Counted from the stretch's first letter, positions 23,660-35,649 are shown. The stretch: 64,000 bases of DNA from Calliopsis andreniformis (GCF_051401765.1 NC_135066.1:18517001-18581000); one strand, 5' to 3'. Program-made: numbers and translations. The notes: generated by a model from the sequence alone, not told the origin.

Positions 23660-23868
23660 GTAACGAGTACTTTTGTAACTCTCGTATTACTAAATATCAG
23701 CAAAATTTTGATAAATTACGAGTTGACTGCGCTGCGTCAAACTTTTTTCTTTCGAATAAACCCATTCTCAGCTCAAAATCTTCTTTTATAGGGACGAAAT
23801 GTCGCAGGGCGTAAACCTATATTTTTGCCTAATTTTGTCTGTAATGTCGCCGCTCTGATATATCTGAT
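23660..23868 (+). repeat. Half copy of foldback family Y, with terminus
   Basis: It shares GACTGCGCTGCGTCAAACTT and CTCAGCTCAAAATCTTCT with 10799-11006 and 60650-60745. It ends with GTAATGTCGCCGCTCTGATA, the inverted form of the start of the copy at 60396, so the family terminus is visible here. Confidence 0.65.
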
Positions 23869-25630
23869 CGTATTCCCCTTAAGGTATGGGTTTCGTTTTC
23901 CACTTATTTTGTAGTAAAAATGTATCAGGTTATGGGAACAGGATCACCATATGGGTGCATAAAGAATGTTAAGAGTGAGTAAGAAAAGAATAATCGAAAT
24001 GGCTACGTTAATTACACAACGCATTGTGAATTTCGAGGAAATGAATTAAGTAACATGCAAATTACAAATAAAAAGCATCGTGATCTACAACAAATGGCCG
24101 CACAGGAATGAAATAGTATTGAAGCCGTACAAAATTAACAAGAATGGAGCAGCAAGGACGAAAAAGCTCAAGCACTAATTTTGCTGAGCGTGAAATAAAT
24201 TTCACAAATGACACAATACGTAAATAATTTTAAAAATAAGGTTGCAGAATTAAAAGAGGCTAGCCTACAAAATATTTTTCAAATGAATTTTATAATGTTT
24301 TGAAGAGCTATGAAATTTCTAAAGAATTAACAATGAATTTAGTCCACAATAAGATGTGATAAAGAGGACAACCCGTACGCTAATGGAAATGACCAGGTTT
24401 TATGCTTTTACAGGCAAGTTTAGGTACAATACTGCAGTGCAATTAATTACAGTGCTTTCTTTAATGTAACAGCAAACCATTTTTGTCATCGTTTATAATT
24501 TACTTCCAATTCTTTTATGTTATCACTAGTGAATACATTTTATAATAACTTTCTGTAATTATTCTTTTTATTACATAATAAAATTTTAATCGCAATGATC
24601 TATTTTCCTTCAATAATTAATGTACATAAATTTCTAAACATGGAGCGGATTACAATGTAAGTGTTCTATATCGAGCGAATAATATACATCCGATACATGA
24701 ACCTAAGATTTTAATTATTAATCTATTAAATTATTAATTTTCTGTGCACTATTATAAACGCTTCTGAAATTAACAATCCTTTATTGAGATTTTTATTTTT
24801 GAATCAGCTTGACAGATCCATCTATGATAAAATGTTCGTTAAAACAGAACATAATTAGTAATTAGATTACATTTTACCTAACAGTAGTATGAATATTTTA
24901 TCATAAATCGAAATGGTTTGAATTAAATCTGGAACTTGATCGAACATAGCAGGCAACCCAATAGCATCAATGTTCTTATCACAACACATCATAATAGTAC
25001 CAACGTAGCTAGAAAAAACTAGCTTTGTCTGAAAATGACGGCGACTAATCAGAAAGTGGCCCGCTGATGAGCGGACTCTCTCTTGAGGGACTCTAAGTTA
25101 GATCTGCTAATAGAATCATCTAGTTAAAATGTGGCAAGATTTAACTACGTATTTTCGTTCAAATATGTACGTATCGCACACACTCGAGAAAAAGGACAAC
25201 TCAAAAACTTGATTTTTTAGATAAAATTGTAGAAATAATATCATATAGAAGAATTTATATTAAAAAATAATAGGTGAAGAAGAAATAGTATAACAATTCA
25301 ATAACAATTAAAGCGAACAATTTTTTTAAAAGAATGTCTCTTGCTTTTCGATATATCGATCGATTTTTTTCCAATATAAAAATAACAATTTTTTACATAT
25401 CACACATGTACCTGCTTCAAAAGTGAGATAACTCAAAAAACAATGAATTTTTTGCTTTCCCTCCAAAAGATCTGTTTTTGACATGTGTCATTTTCGTTAA
25501 GACAAATGCGTAAGCTCAATGAAATGTATTCTATGGTTAAATATAAATTGCTGATTATTGCTATGTTCACGTTCATATAAGTCTGAAAACAAAATAGCAT
25601 CTACCTCTAGAAATATAATACGCATCACCT
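23869..25630. other. Gene-free intron sequence
   Basis: No protein or repeat family recognised. The last few hundred bases before 25635 may belong to the 3' part of the P element remnant, but stops in all frames prevent a firm call. Confidence 0.4.
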
Positions 25631-25634
25631 GTTT

Positions 25635-26542
25635 TTAAAATAGTACCATTTTCAAATAGTATCGTATTTTACAAATTTTGATCATTGTTGGCGAAAAGTA
25701 TTGCAAATTACCCCTATTTTTCTTTTTAACTAAAGCATTTAGCGGGTCCTCTGAGTTACTATTTAAACTTTTTATACATACTTCGCATCTCAAGAGTTTT
25801 GTCAATTTTCGCACAATATATCCAACAATATACGTAAATTCTGTTTGCATTAGAATTTTATTATGTAAATATGTATAGGAGTGAGTAGTCATTACATCCA
25901 ATTATTTCTTCCAGTTCTTCATATTCTGTCATAGTTGTTATTTCTTGATAAGTACCTATGTATATGTATCTGTTGACAAATTTATTATATTTTCGGGTTT
26001 TATTATAAACGAAGTCGTACATAATATCGGAATATTTTCAATTAACATACAATTTCCTGTAGTCGCCCTTTTTATTTCAGAACGAATTAACATTCTTTTG
26101 AATGCTGCCTTAAATTGATGTACATTAGGATTATTATTTTTCCTTCCGAAAGGTGGAATGCAACAAAAAACAGGTTCTATGGAATCTTGGTTAAATGAAT
26201 ATACTGAGAGATATGGTATAGTATTAGACAAGCAAAGATCTGTATACAATTGCTTAATATTTGTAATACATACCAGTAAATGAAAAAAAAAACATTTTTC
26301 TTTACGATTTAATAATCCTCTTACCATTTACAAAAGAAATATGAAGTATAAAATTCTTCCATTCTTTTAATTTTGTAAGTACTTAAATGTCAAATACATC
26401 ATTCATTAATTGAATTTGTAAATCATGCAAACGAGTAATATATTTCATGAAAAGTAACTTTCGAGGTTTCTTCGAGTTTTAACTGCAGAGTAGCTTCATT
26501 TGCTGCCCTGTTGTTGCAACTTTTAGCGGCACACACCAACAT
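25635..26542 (-). pseudogene. P-element transposase, internally deleted
   Basis: The minus-strand start at 26542 gives MLVCAAKSCNNRAAN, then KVTFHEI, the beginning of a THAP zinc-finger domain (C-x4-C; the second CxxH pair is not reached). A stop follows at 26423-26425. The next block (26327-25956) is from the C-terminal half: NQDSIEPVF, matching the QDxxExxF motif with the last acidic residue, then NNNPNVHQFKAAFKRML. The following frame 25901-25635 has YIVGYIVRKL and CEVCIKSL. The whole catalytic centre between THAP and C-terminal half is missing; an intact P/THAP9-type protein is several times longer. No terminal repeats were identified. Confidence 0.78.
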
Positions 26543-27319
26543 TTTCAAAACAGTATTCTATGACGCTTTGAAAGTAATTAAAATTTCGAATATACTCTAA
26601 AATGCTCCAAAATATGTCTTCAATAAGTTTGATCACAATCACTATTGAAAATGCACGGAAATCAACAGAAATGCACTTTGCCACAAAATGCCAGGACGTT
26701 ATAGACCAGAGTGACGCTGATGCTAACGCTAGGTAGCGCCACTGATAGTAGATTTATGTAATATGGCTGAAATACTTTTAGACTTACTTAAACCATATAT
26801 GTATAGTTATAAATGGGGCTTCAAATAACTACCTTGAAGTAAAGATAAAGTCATTTATATGACGTCACATATGGGCAAAGTAATGAATACTAATAACTAT
26901 AAGTGGAAGGTTTTACTTTCAAAACTGAAATGTTGACAATATTTACATCATAATTATTTCCTTATAACTTGTTTTAGTTTAAAAAAATCGTAAGAGCAAT
27001 AGCCAAATATCCACAGAAGAAAAGATACATTTGCATTACGCTTTTATCGTTTTTTGCAATTCATTACATAACATGTATGCACCATTATAAGTAATTATTT
27101 AGAAATTATTCACTACTATTCCTAGTCAGAGTAATGGTATTCATTGACGTCTGATGGTGTTTGATACAATATTTATCATTTTGAATTATCTGCTGCCCAC
27201 ATGTGACATCACATTTTCCCCGTTATCTTGGCTTCACTTTTACTCGTGGGTTATTATGCATGGACCGCGTCTATAAGTATATATAGTGTCCGAAATAAGT
27301 GATTTCAGATTTTAAGAAT

Positions 27320-28262
27320 TCACATTTGTGTAAATGAAGTCAGTTTCACGTCTGATAATCTATTAAATAATCTTCGAATGTTTCTCCCGTGCTCTTCCAA
27401 AGACTTCGCGTAAACTAGGATGCCATCTAAATAAACGAAAACTTCTATTCTTTGCAATCCGCGTAATACCTGAACCATTAATCCCTGAACCATAGTTGGT
27501 GCATTTTTAAGACTTTCGAGCATGCAAATATATTCGTAACGATCGTCAGATGTAGTAAATGCAGCTTTCTCTCTATCGGCTGGATCCATTTCAATTTGTT
27601 GAAATCCTCTGGTTAAATCAAAAATTGAAAAATATTGTGTGTCTCCTAGGTGATCTAAAATAGCGGTAATATTAGGTAACGGATACGCGTCGCCAATCGT
27701 TTTTTCATGCAGCTTACGGAAGTCTATTACCATTTGCCACCTCGGATTGCCTTTAGAATCTGGTTTCTTTGGAAGAATCCAGAGTGGAGAATTATAAGGA
27801 AAATTCGATGGTATTATTACTCCATTAATTAATTTAGCGAAAATTTGACCTTGTATTTCATCTTTATAAGCCGGAAGAAATCTATATTCTCGCATATTAA
27901 TTGGAACATCATCGGATGTTGGAATTTTATACGTAATACATGGAGTAGCTTCTAAAGTATCACCCGGTAGATAGAATCTGTCGGGAAATTTCTCTACAAG
28001 ATTCTCTACAAGAAGCACGTGATAACTTTCTCATCGTTCAAATGATCTAATCACAAACGTTTTATTATTTCATCTATTGTATTAATTGGAATGTTAATAT
28101 TAGTGAATCATTATTTTCTTCTTGAAAGCTACAATATTCAACGGGAATTAGTTCGTATGGTCCAATTTCTATATCTATGTCTATTTCTAAAGCATTTATG
28201 ACAAGAACATGACACCTGTCCTGGTCATTCACAGAAACGGCGGCTTTGCCAATGTAACGTCC
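27320..28262 (-). pseudogene. Ty3/gypsy reverse transcriptase fragment
   Basis: The minus-strand open frame 28018-27320 reads from the pre-RT region (KFPDRFYLPGD) through RT. It includes WILPKKPDSKGNPRWQMVIDF, DAYPLPNI, FSIFDLTRGFQQI, KAAFTT and the catalytic box as VYLDGILVYAKS. The second catalytic Asp of the YLDD box is Gly, so the enzyme would be inactive. Upstream (28262-28080) a protease-RT linker is recognisable (YIGKAAVSVNDQ). The fragment stops within the end of RT; RNase H and integrase are absent. This is a retrotransposon remnant inside the receptor intron, on the opposite strand. Confidence 0.85.
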
Positions 28263-28599
28263 CTAAAACGATGCTACGTTGTCCATGGAAGAGCGGCTTT
28301 CCAATGGACGAAAAAGTAGGGGTTCGTGTGGCGTGCGGTTAAGGGGTTGAAATCCAAGGCTTATATCTTTCTTAACAATAATTTATTCAACAAATACTTA
28401 TTCTAATCCTAACGTTAATACAATATTGATATCTATTCTAATCTAGTTAAATATTAATAAAATCATAAGATATGAGGTTATATTATGTGTGATTATATGA
28501 ATGTGAAGTTATATTGAACGTGATTATAATTAATTATCTCGATAACGCAAGAGTTATGTTATATATCGTTGAACGAGAGTTAGGTTAGGTGATATTATT

Positions 28600-29180
28600 C
28601 GCGGTAGAGGATCCTCTATACAAGGCACAGTGTGTTGTGTATGTGTCTGCAATAGATCTTGTCATGTATGCCCTGGTCGCTACCAAAGTTACAGGTGGCT
28701 ATAACCCCAGAGCGGTCTCAAGGTTCCATGAAACATTTAATCTTTGCCTAATTGCCTAAGCATCCGTAAACCCTTCGTTATCTTTTCTACATCAGTCGCT
28801 ATCCTGGAGAAAAGACTCTTCAGGAGCGGTCTTAGAAATGTGTCTGACTGGGAATGGCTTCTAGCACTTGTTGGGAGGCGATTCGTCTGCTTCCGGCGAG
28901 CACGAACTCTATATCAAAGGAGCATCAACTAGTATTTGCTAGAACGGTTGCTACCTCTAATGGAGCGGTCTCGATCTCACTGGACGAGTATATCAGCTAC
29001 CTTCAAGACGTTCGTCTATTCGGAACCCGATGCCAGGAGGAAGTGTGCTCTTGCTGCTTTCGCAGCTCCTTATATACCCGCTAGTCGGAGTTCGCGCATG
29101 CGTAGTGTCTTATTTTCTAATGGCGGTCTTCTTCTAATCGTAAATGAAAACGTACGACATACGTTGTGTTTATGTTAAAA
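28600..29180 (-). promoter_or_regulatory. LTR-like promoter module A
   Basis: On the minus strand, CATGCGCGAACTC (about 29103) is followed by GGGTATATAAGGAGCTGCGA (about 29080) and a conserved downstream region including AGCTGATATACTCGTC and GAGACCGCTC. It matches module C at 38160-38520 over more than 200 bp and module B at 35650-36060 more weakly. TATA placement and repetition suggest an LTR promoter of a gypsy-type element. A possible LTR edge TGTAACGTCCC lies at 28253, but the full LTR limits are unclear. Confidence 0.55.
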
Positions 29181-29277
29181 TATAATTGGAACCTATAATA
29201 TATCATACAAAAATAAGGTACAAAAATATTAATTAGTATTAAGATAATAGAATACGCGGTAATATAATAATAAGGTA

Positions 29278-29700
29278 TTAGGAGGAGACAAATATAGAGA
29301 GAGATGGTAATAGATAGAGAGAGATAGTGATGGATAGAGTGAGATAAAAATGGATAGAGTGAGAGGGGAGACCGTGGGTCGTTAGACTAATATAAACTCT
29401 ATCCTGTATACTAACAGTAAGTCTCGATAAATATTTTTTCTTTAAATCGTTATTTATGACATCGATGGCAATGGCTTGTCTGGTTCTAACATTTATTCTC
29501 AATATTCGCAATCTCAGTATTGGTTTATTTCGATTCAATGGTTCATCTCCCACGAAATACGTAGGTCTAATTAAATCTAATTGAGTAACTAAGGTGTTAT
29601 GGAAAAAAGAGATTTCTGCTCGCTCCTGTCTTAAGAATTATTTTCCCAAAATACCATTACTATCTAATGGAAACTGTGACTTCACTATATGAAATCGGAC
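29278..29700 (-). pseudogene. Gypsy-type protease region, decayed
   Basis: On the minus strand, HIVKSQFPLDSNGILG is followed by LKTGASRNLFF, which resembles the retropepsin LDTGASRNL motif with the catalytic Asp changed to Lys. The next frame (29553-29278) begins YFVGDEPLNR-like text and runs into a GATAGAG-type tandem repeat at about 29295-29365. It could be the protease part of the same element as the RT at 27320-28262, now separated by the LTR-like module A. Confidence 0.45.
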
Positions 29701-31960
29701 TGGATTGTTTTTCAATGTATAGCGGCTAGCTGTATGTTGAGAAATGTTTCTCACCGTACAAATGTTTAGAAAGTTTCATGACGCCCGCCCCACAAAAAGT
29801 ACTTTTGAGTTCGCTGCATTCCTCGATTTTAACCGTTTGATACGGACAATTAAGTGTCCTATAGAAATTTTCTACGACAGCCTCAATAGCGTTCGCAAGT
29901 GTTAAAAATCTGGAGTCTTGGATGGGTCAGAGCCTGGATTGTCAGTGGCTTGCGAAGAATTAAGAGACACTTAGTATTCAGGATCTAGTAAGACCATTTA
30001 GTTTGGGCCCTGATGAGACCTCGCTGCATCGCCAATGTTGCGTTAAGAAATTGGCTTTCGACAGTTCGCCTCATTCTGGACAAGCGCGCTAAGGTCGCAA
30101 AGAGTGGTAGATAGAATAAATAATTGGACACAATACGTGAGAATATCTATTATATTTATTAATTAATTATCCAGAAGGATAATGATAGATGGGTTAGAAA
30201 ATTATTTAGTCCGGTACAGACAGCACTACACGTGATTGCTTCTTAAGAGGTAGATGCTTAGGATTATATTATACTTGGAAAAATAAATTAATGAACTCAA
30301 TATGTATATATAAATAACGAAAATATATATTCTCAAAATTTAGCAAATCTTGAAATTAATTTAACCGAACAAGATAAAATATAAAAAGAAACGCAGTATT
30401 AGAAAGATGAGTGAAAAGAAAGAAAAGTACAATATCCAATACAAAAGAAAAAGAAAATATATATAATAATACGTCAATTAATGCCAAAATCTAATTAAAA
30501 TCCCTAAAAAGAATATAAAAGCCTGGTCGTCGATATTGCCTGATTACACCTAGAATAACGCTGAAAAAAAGGAAGAGAAACACATGCGACGATTTTAAAA
30601 GTATCACTAAATAAATTACGCTATAAACTGAACTATGCTTTTTAGATTGTTTAACGTGAGTTAATAAGGTCATTTATTCCCGTGAATCTATGCTCGAAAT
30701 AACAGAACTTAATGAAATAATAAATTAAGGAAAAGAAGGAAAGAAAAATTAAAGTAATTTAACCCTCGGACTCTCGTCACGCACCTCGCGACTTGTGGAC
30801 AGAGAGTGATGGGTATCGGAAGTTAGAATAGACAGATTCCTTCGCGGATCACCAATACATAGATCACCTGCCGTATTAATGTAAGGTCCTAGAGAATCGC
30901 GCGAGGTAACGAGAGCTGTCGCGCTATTCGTTAATTCGTATCTAATGTGTCGCGTCTGTTCTCTCTTGGTACTTCAGGTTCCTGATTTTACAATTATCCA
31001 TCTGTCTACGGATGTTGCACTTGCCATTGCTTATTAGCATTTTCGGTAGGTAATCGCTCTTACAATTAATATAATAAACCATATAAGTTTTCGCCATTTT
31101 CGAGAACATTTGGTATTATGCTTGCTATCAGGCATCGCTGTTCGCGCGGTCGTCGTGTCGTGCGCTATTTACAGTTTTTGCGCAAATTCCAAGTTTTAAC
31201 GCCGAAAGGTTCTCATCTCGATCTTTCCAACACATCAATGCGTTACAATTACATTTCGCGAAATCAGCTATAGCCGTCTATATTAATGTAAGATATAGGT
31301 ATATTTAGCTTGCATGAACGATCCGCGACAGATGTTATGGAACACTGCGGCCAACGACTTGTATGGCTCCTGATAAGGTCGATAATCGCAAACATCTTGG
31401 TTACATTTATCCCGGCTCATGAGAACCCGCATTTTTGGAATGTCGAAGTAGATGCTCTTTGTTCGACAAAGGCGTTATCGTTTCATTCTTGAGGCTTCAG
31501 AAGAATACACAAACACATCCACTCATGCTCTCTCACACACACTTACGCGACACTGACTTTTGACAATAACTCCGAGGAGAGAGCGGGTAATGAAACAAAC
31601 AAAATTTCGAATTTAAAACGTTAAAGGCTTGGGGTGTGTCTGATCAGGAATTTCCAAAATGCAAAGTGTGAGGTAAAAATTCTTTAATTATGAAAAAGAG
31701 AATTTAAGGAAAACACAGAGTCTGCTTGAAAGCGAAACAATAACATTTAATAAACCACTTGTATTAACTAAACTAAACTTCAACAGACATGGAATAATAA
31801 AAGAAAATTGAACATTGCGTATAATATCATAGTCACCCCTCTTGGGAGTGCATCTGCAACATAGAGTTAACAACTTGAATTACTAGTGGGTCCCAAAACA
31901 TCACCGATTCGTTCGCATAATGCTCCCTACACCATTTCCGTCCCATTACCATAGCACTGA
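29700..31960. other. Unassigned, partly retroelement-like
   Basis: 30120-30750 is AT-rich with nothing recognised. 30760-31250 is GC-richer, and CGTTACA ending at 31248 could be an LTR edge on the minus strand. I cannot confirm this without a partner LTR. Confidence 0.3.
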
Positions 31961-31967
31961 CTTTGAC

Positions 31968-32098
31968 ACGCACGGGGCGCTGGGGAAAGTAACACACTAG
32001 GCCCCGTCTTGGCACTGGGAAAATGACACACGCCAGTCCAAATTTAACGTACACGGGGCGTTCGGGAAAGTAACGCACCAGGCCCCGGCTTGGCCCTC
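31968..32098. repeat. GC-rich tandem duplication, ~82-bp period
   Basis: The segments at about 31970-32015 and 32052-32097 are direct repeats. Each carries CACGGGGCG, GGGAAAGTAAC and CCAGGCCCCG/CTAGGCCCCG followed by CTTGGC. Surrounding sequence to 32400 is GC-richer than average, but no protein is recognised on either strand. Confidence 0.65.
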
Positions 32099-32640
32099 GC
32101 ACGGAATAATTGTATTCAGGGCGATGACGATAACATTACTTGCCAAAACGACTTACCTCCTGAACGGTACAAAGTAAAGTACCCTTTTGAGGCACCCGGC
32201 AACTGTCCCAATCCCCCCACCGGGGACACACCCCATCTATATCCAAGCACATCGCGCTCTCGATGTATCTTCAGTGTCAACGCCCAAAGAGTAGCGGAGT
32301 GCGTAAACACGTGCACAACACAAAAAAACAGATCCAGCAAAAATTACATCTTCCAAAAGCATTATCGTGACACATCCCCGCCGACGTAATAGTCAAAATG
32401 AGGACAATGCCGTAAATTTTCTTGTTCGAAACAGAACAACAGTCTAAGCTTTTAATGTATAATTCCCTTCTATCTCTTGACTCATCCCCGTAGCAGAATG
32501 CACCGTCCTTTAGGTCCGTAACCATCTATGTTTATGAGAATCTTAACCCACTCGCAATGGCAGTGTAGTGAGCGGTTTTGACCCATACATTTTATTAAAA
32601 GGAGGTGGTTGTTGCACATGCTTAAGAATGGCACGGAATG

Positions 32641-32832
32641 ATTATATCACAGTCGAGTTTAGTGCTAGCCATGCTAAATGAAAAACAGCAACACTGCGAG
32701 AGTTCAGTATTGTACTGGATAGACAGAGACATACAATGTGTGTGCTCTTTCTATCAAGTGCAAAATCGGATTGTGGCAGTGTTGCTATTTTTCGTTGAGC
32801 ATGGCTAGTACTAGAATCAGCTGTGATTATAT
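32641..32832. repeat. Palindromic MITE (family V)
   Basis: Arms 32641-32701 and 32771-32832 are reverse complements. The tips are ATTATATCACAG and CTGTGATTATAT, and both arms contain GCTAGCCATGCT. The right part recurs at 38920-39046. No protein is encoded. Confidence 0.75.
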
Positions 32833-33485
32833 ACGAAAATGGTCAGTAAAGTTTTGACGTAACAGTATGCGTGAAAATGACCAGTAAAGCTTCGACATAT
32901 CCGTTACGAATGAGCTAAGAACATTGTAAATACACACTTTGTTGAATAACTAAAACGTCCAAGTCACCAATTTTCTTAATGGAGATATTTGATTAGTTCT
33001 AATGGTTTTTCTACGTGTAACTTGAACTCTGTATTCCTACTAATTTATGGAAATGTTTCACAATTGGGTTACCCATTGTGACTCTTTACGTTACATTACT
33101 AACATAAATCAATTGAATCTAGATCTAGTTAATGCTTTTCACTTTAACTCCTAACCCGCTCATAAAAACGCTGTTCAATTGATAATAAAATCGCAAAGAT
33201 TTATTGCATATTAAGGATAAAACTATATTATAAAATGGACAATTGACCATTCGTTTAGGGGTAATTATTCAGTATAGGGAAGGCAGTTCTTATGACCTTG
33301 ATCTTGACATATGTTGTCAAGAGCACTTTTCTGATTAACCTTCAAGAAATTCTAGTCATCGCTCATTATTCCTTAGAAAGTTATTAATTATTAAAAACAG
33401 ATTATTTTCCAAGCGACGATATTTGGCAAAATGGTGTTTCAATTTTTGTAAGTGTTAATTATGGTAAATGTTTAAGACATATGCA

Positions 33486-33656
33486 GGCGAGGGAGGGGCT
33501 CCGTCTCTACCTCGAAAAAAACCAAGCTGAAACTTAACCTAATCTATCTCGAATTAAATTCCGAATAGAATAGCTTAGTTTCACAAAAAGATAGATTAGG
33601 GTAGGTCTGGGCTAGGCTTTTTTCGAGAAGGGCGTGCTAGGCGGAGTCCCTTGCCT
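33486..33656. repeat. Palindromic hairpin element
   Basis: Arms 33486-33550 and 33590-33656 pair through CTCGAAAAAA and CCTAATCTATCT. The outer ends are GC-rich (GGCGAGGGAGGGGCTCCG against its inverted counterpart). The outer text resembles the tips of the palindrome at 59601-59890. Confidence 0.65.
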
Positions 33657-34335
33657 GTCCACGCGATGAAGTACAATTATTGTACTATTTGCATAAAGTA
33701 AAATATCATTTTCATAAATATTGTATTGTTTTCTGTAATTGAATAAATTGTGTTAAAAGTATATTTTTACACAATTCATGATAATTGAGCATTAAATGCA
33801 AGAATGTATAGTATAACATAGTAAACTAGATTGATAAGTACTCTAATCATTGCTAAACTGTAACTGAAAAGTAGTCCTGAGTGATGTTTGTATGCATGTA
33901 TAATTGTGTGAGCCAGGTCAGAATATTCTCATAGAAATAAAAATCCTGAGCAAATGTGTATTGCATTTCATCATTATACATGTTAGTGCTGAAAACATGT
34001 GGTATATTTTTCAAAGATTTTTTATTAATAACTGTTATTAATAACGAGCCACGAGCGACTGTCAAAACCTCTTGATGGTTACTCTGAAGAGTGACGTTAA
34101 CAAAATATGTTAAGGTCAAGGTCATTCGAGTCGCCTTTCCTATAGTGAATAACTACCGTTAACATATTTTTAAGAAAATACAATCTTCCTCTTTGCTGAC
34201 AAATAAACCTATAGAAGTTGTATACATCCTGTATTTAAATGAATTCTTGTGCATCTTATATTAAATTCATTATAAGCTTTTACACTTTTAAAAATGATTA
34301 ATAAATTATTGATTTTCCATCTGTTTCTACGAAAG

Positions 34336-34584
34336 GTAATACTGGTAACGAAGTCATTGAATGTGTACCCACTGACATCAGCGACGATAATGGTGCAAAT
34401 AGCCAGCCATATTTTGGCTTACACGAACAGCTGTGTCAATCCCATTCTCTACGCTTTCCTCAGTGACAGTTTCCGGAAAGCTTTCCGGAAAATTATATAT
34501 TGCAAGCCTCGGCCAGATCACAACAGACAACAGGGACCACTGACAAGAACCACAAGAGCTGCCAGTACTGGTGACATTCTCTAG
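34336..34584 (+). CDS. AstA-R: Allatostatin-A receptor, TM7 and C-terminal exon
   Basis: This exon encodes the last 82 residues and a TAG stop at 34582-34584. Order: extracellular loop 3 ([16 protein letters not shown]), TM7 with the NPILY form of the NPxxY motif ([12 protein letters not shown]), amphipathic helix 8 ([11 protein letters not shown]) and a cysteine that is a likely palmitoylation site (YCKPRP). The tail is Ser/Thr- and Arg-rich ([14 protein letters not shown]). The acceptor TTTCCATCTGTTTCTACGAAAG has a good pyrimidine tract, and phase 0 agrees with the exon ending 17383. The TM7 and helix 8 text matches insect allatostatin-A receptors well. A consensus donor immediately follows the stop. 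Confidence 0.9.
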   Translation, partial: VILVTKSLNVYPLTSATIMVQIASHILAYTNSCVNPILYAFLSDSFRKAFRKIIYCKPRPDHNRQQGPLTRTTRAASTGDIL

Positions 34585-34590
34585 GTAAGT
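34582..34590 (+). promoter_or_regulatory. Possible splice donor fused to the stop codon
   Basis: TAG, the receptor stop codon, is directly followed by GTAAGT, a consensus donor. If it is used, the coding sequence ends at the exon edge and a further 3' UTR exon lies downstream. If it is not used, transcription continues into 34591 onward, where I see no nearby AATAAA. Confidence 0.5.
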
Positions 34591-34797
34591 TTTGTGTCTA
34601 TTTTTTTATCTCCTTATTATTAGAAACTGTAAAACAGTACATTATTTTATTGAATATGATTTTTCTAATCAATTTATTCAGTTCATATCAATGGAATTTT
34701 AATTATATAAACTTGTTGAGAAGAATACAGTTTGAAAGTATTGTTAGCATACTTATTATTTTAAGAGTTTGGTAGTTATGCTTAACCCTTGCCGAGT

Positions 34798-35628
34798 GTA
34801 ACGGCCCCTCCTACGCCTGCGCCATTGCCCTACGGTGATCCACCACTTCTTACGCTACGTATATAACCGTCTCTTTCTTTCGCCTAATACGCTCCTTTTC
34901 TACGATAGCTAATCTACTCATGTATAAACCTCTTCATTGCGTTCGTAATATTTAGTTAATTATAATTGCTTTCAATTATTAGTTTTATATACTTTTGTCT
35001 TTAGACATATTATAGAATTTTAAGATATACGTACTCAGTTTCGCACCTTCTACAGTATTTTATAATTACGTTTGTAACGATATAGTATTGGCGTGTAATA
35101 GTGATAAGTAAACTAGCGTAAAGTCGCGCGGCGATGCGACACGACGATGTGACAATCCAGGTAAAAAGGACAAAGGTAGCGCGCTGCACCCTCATTGGTT
35201 GACGTTAGGTGCGAAAATAGGTATAAAAGGCGGCAATTAACACAAAAACGAGAGTTTTAACGGATCAGACGTAGAGCACGGCACTCCGGTCAACTGAATA
35301 TAGACCAAAACCAATCCTCTCTAGAGGAAGACGTCAGTACGCACGGCACCTCTGGGTTTCTGCAACCCAAAAACCGTACAAGCAGACGTAGAGACGGTTC
35401 TTGTGCGATTTCCCTTCCATAAGCAACCTATCCCCAGCCAAAATCGGGATCATACTTGTCGCGTCGCAGACGTTCTTTTACCTGGAAAAAGCGAAAGACT
35501 AAAAAATATTCTTTTCTGAATCGAACTCATTAAAGTTAAGTGATTTGTTTACCACCAAGTGTAAAATGTTTGTTTAGGTGTTTCTGTTTCTGTTTCTTTT
35601 TAATAAACTGGGTTAAAAAGTGTTTACA
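34798..35628 (+). repeat. LTR-like sequence
   Basis: It starts TGTAACGGCCCC, a typical gypsy-type LTR edge. TATAAAA lies at 35222 and AATAAA at about 35603, with TTTACA at 35623-35628 as a possible end. The order (edge, TATA, polyadenylation signal, edge) fits an LTR, but I found no target duplication and no internal gag or pol next to it. Confidence 0.45.
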
Positions 35629-35649
35629 CGGTTAATTTAAGTTATTGTT

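Larger units (their letters stand above)
17384..34335 (+). other. AstA-R: ~17 kb intron of the allatostatin-A receptor gene
   Basis: It is bounded by the donor GTTAGT at 17384 and the acceptor TTTCTACGAAAG ending at 34335. Both sides are phase 0, and joining them gives continuous receptor sequence from TM6 into extracellular loop 3 (CPIQ then VILVTKSLN). The intron holds a Tc1 element, a non-LTR fragment, P and gypsy remnants and several palindromes. No other host exon is recognised in it. Stretches 23870-25500, 26545-27310 and 29700-31960 contain nothing I can name. Confidence 0.85.
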
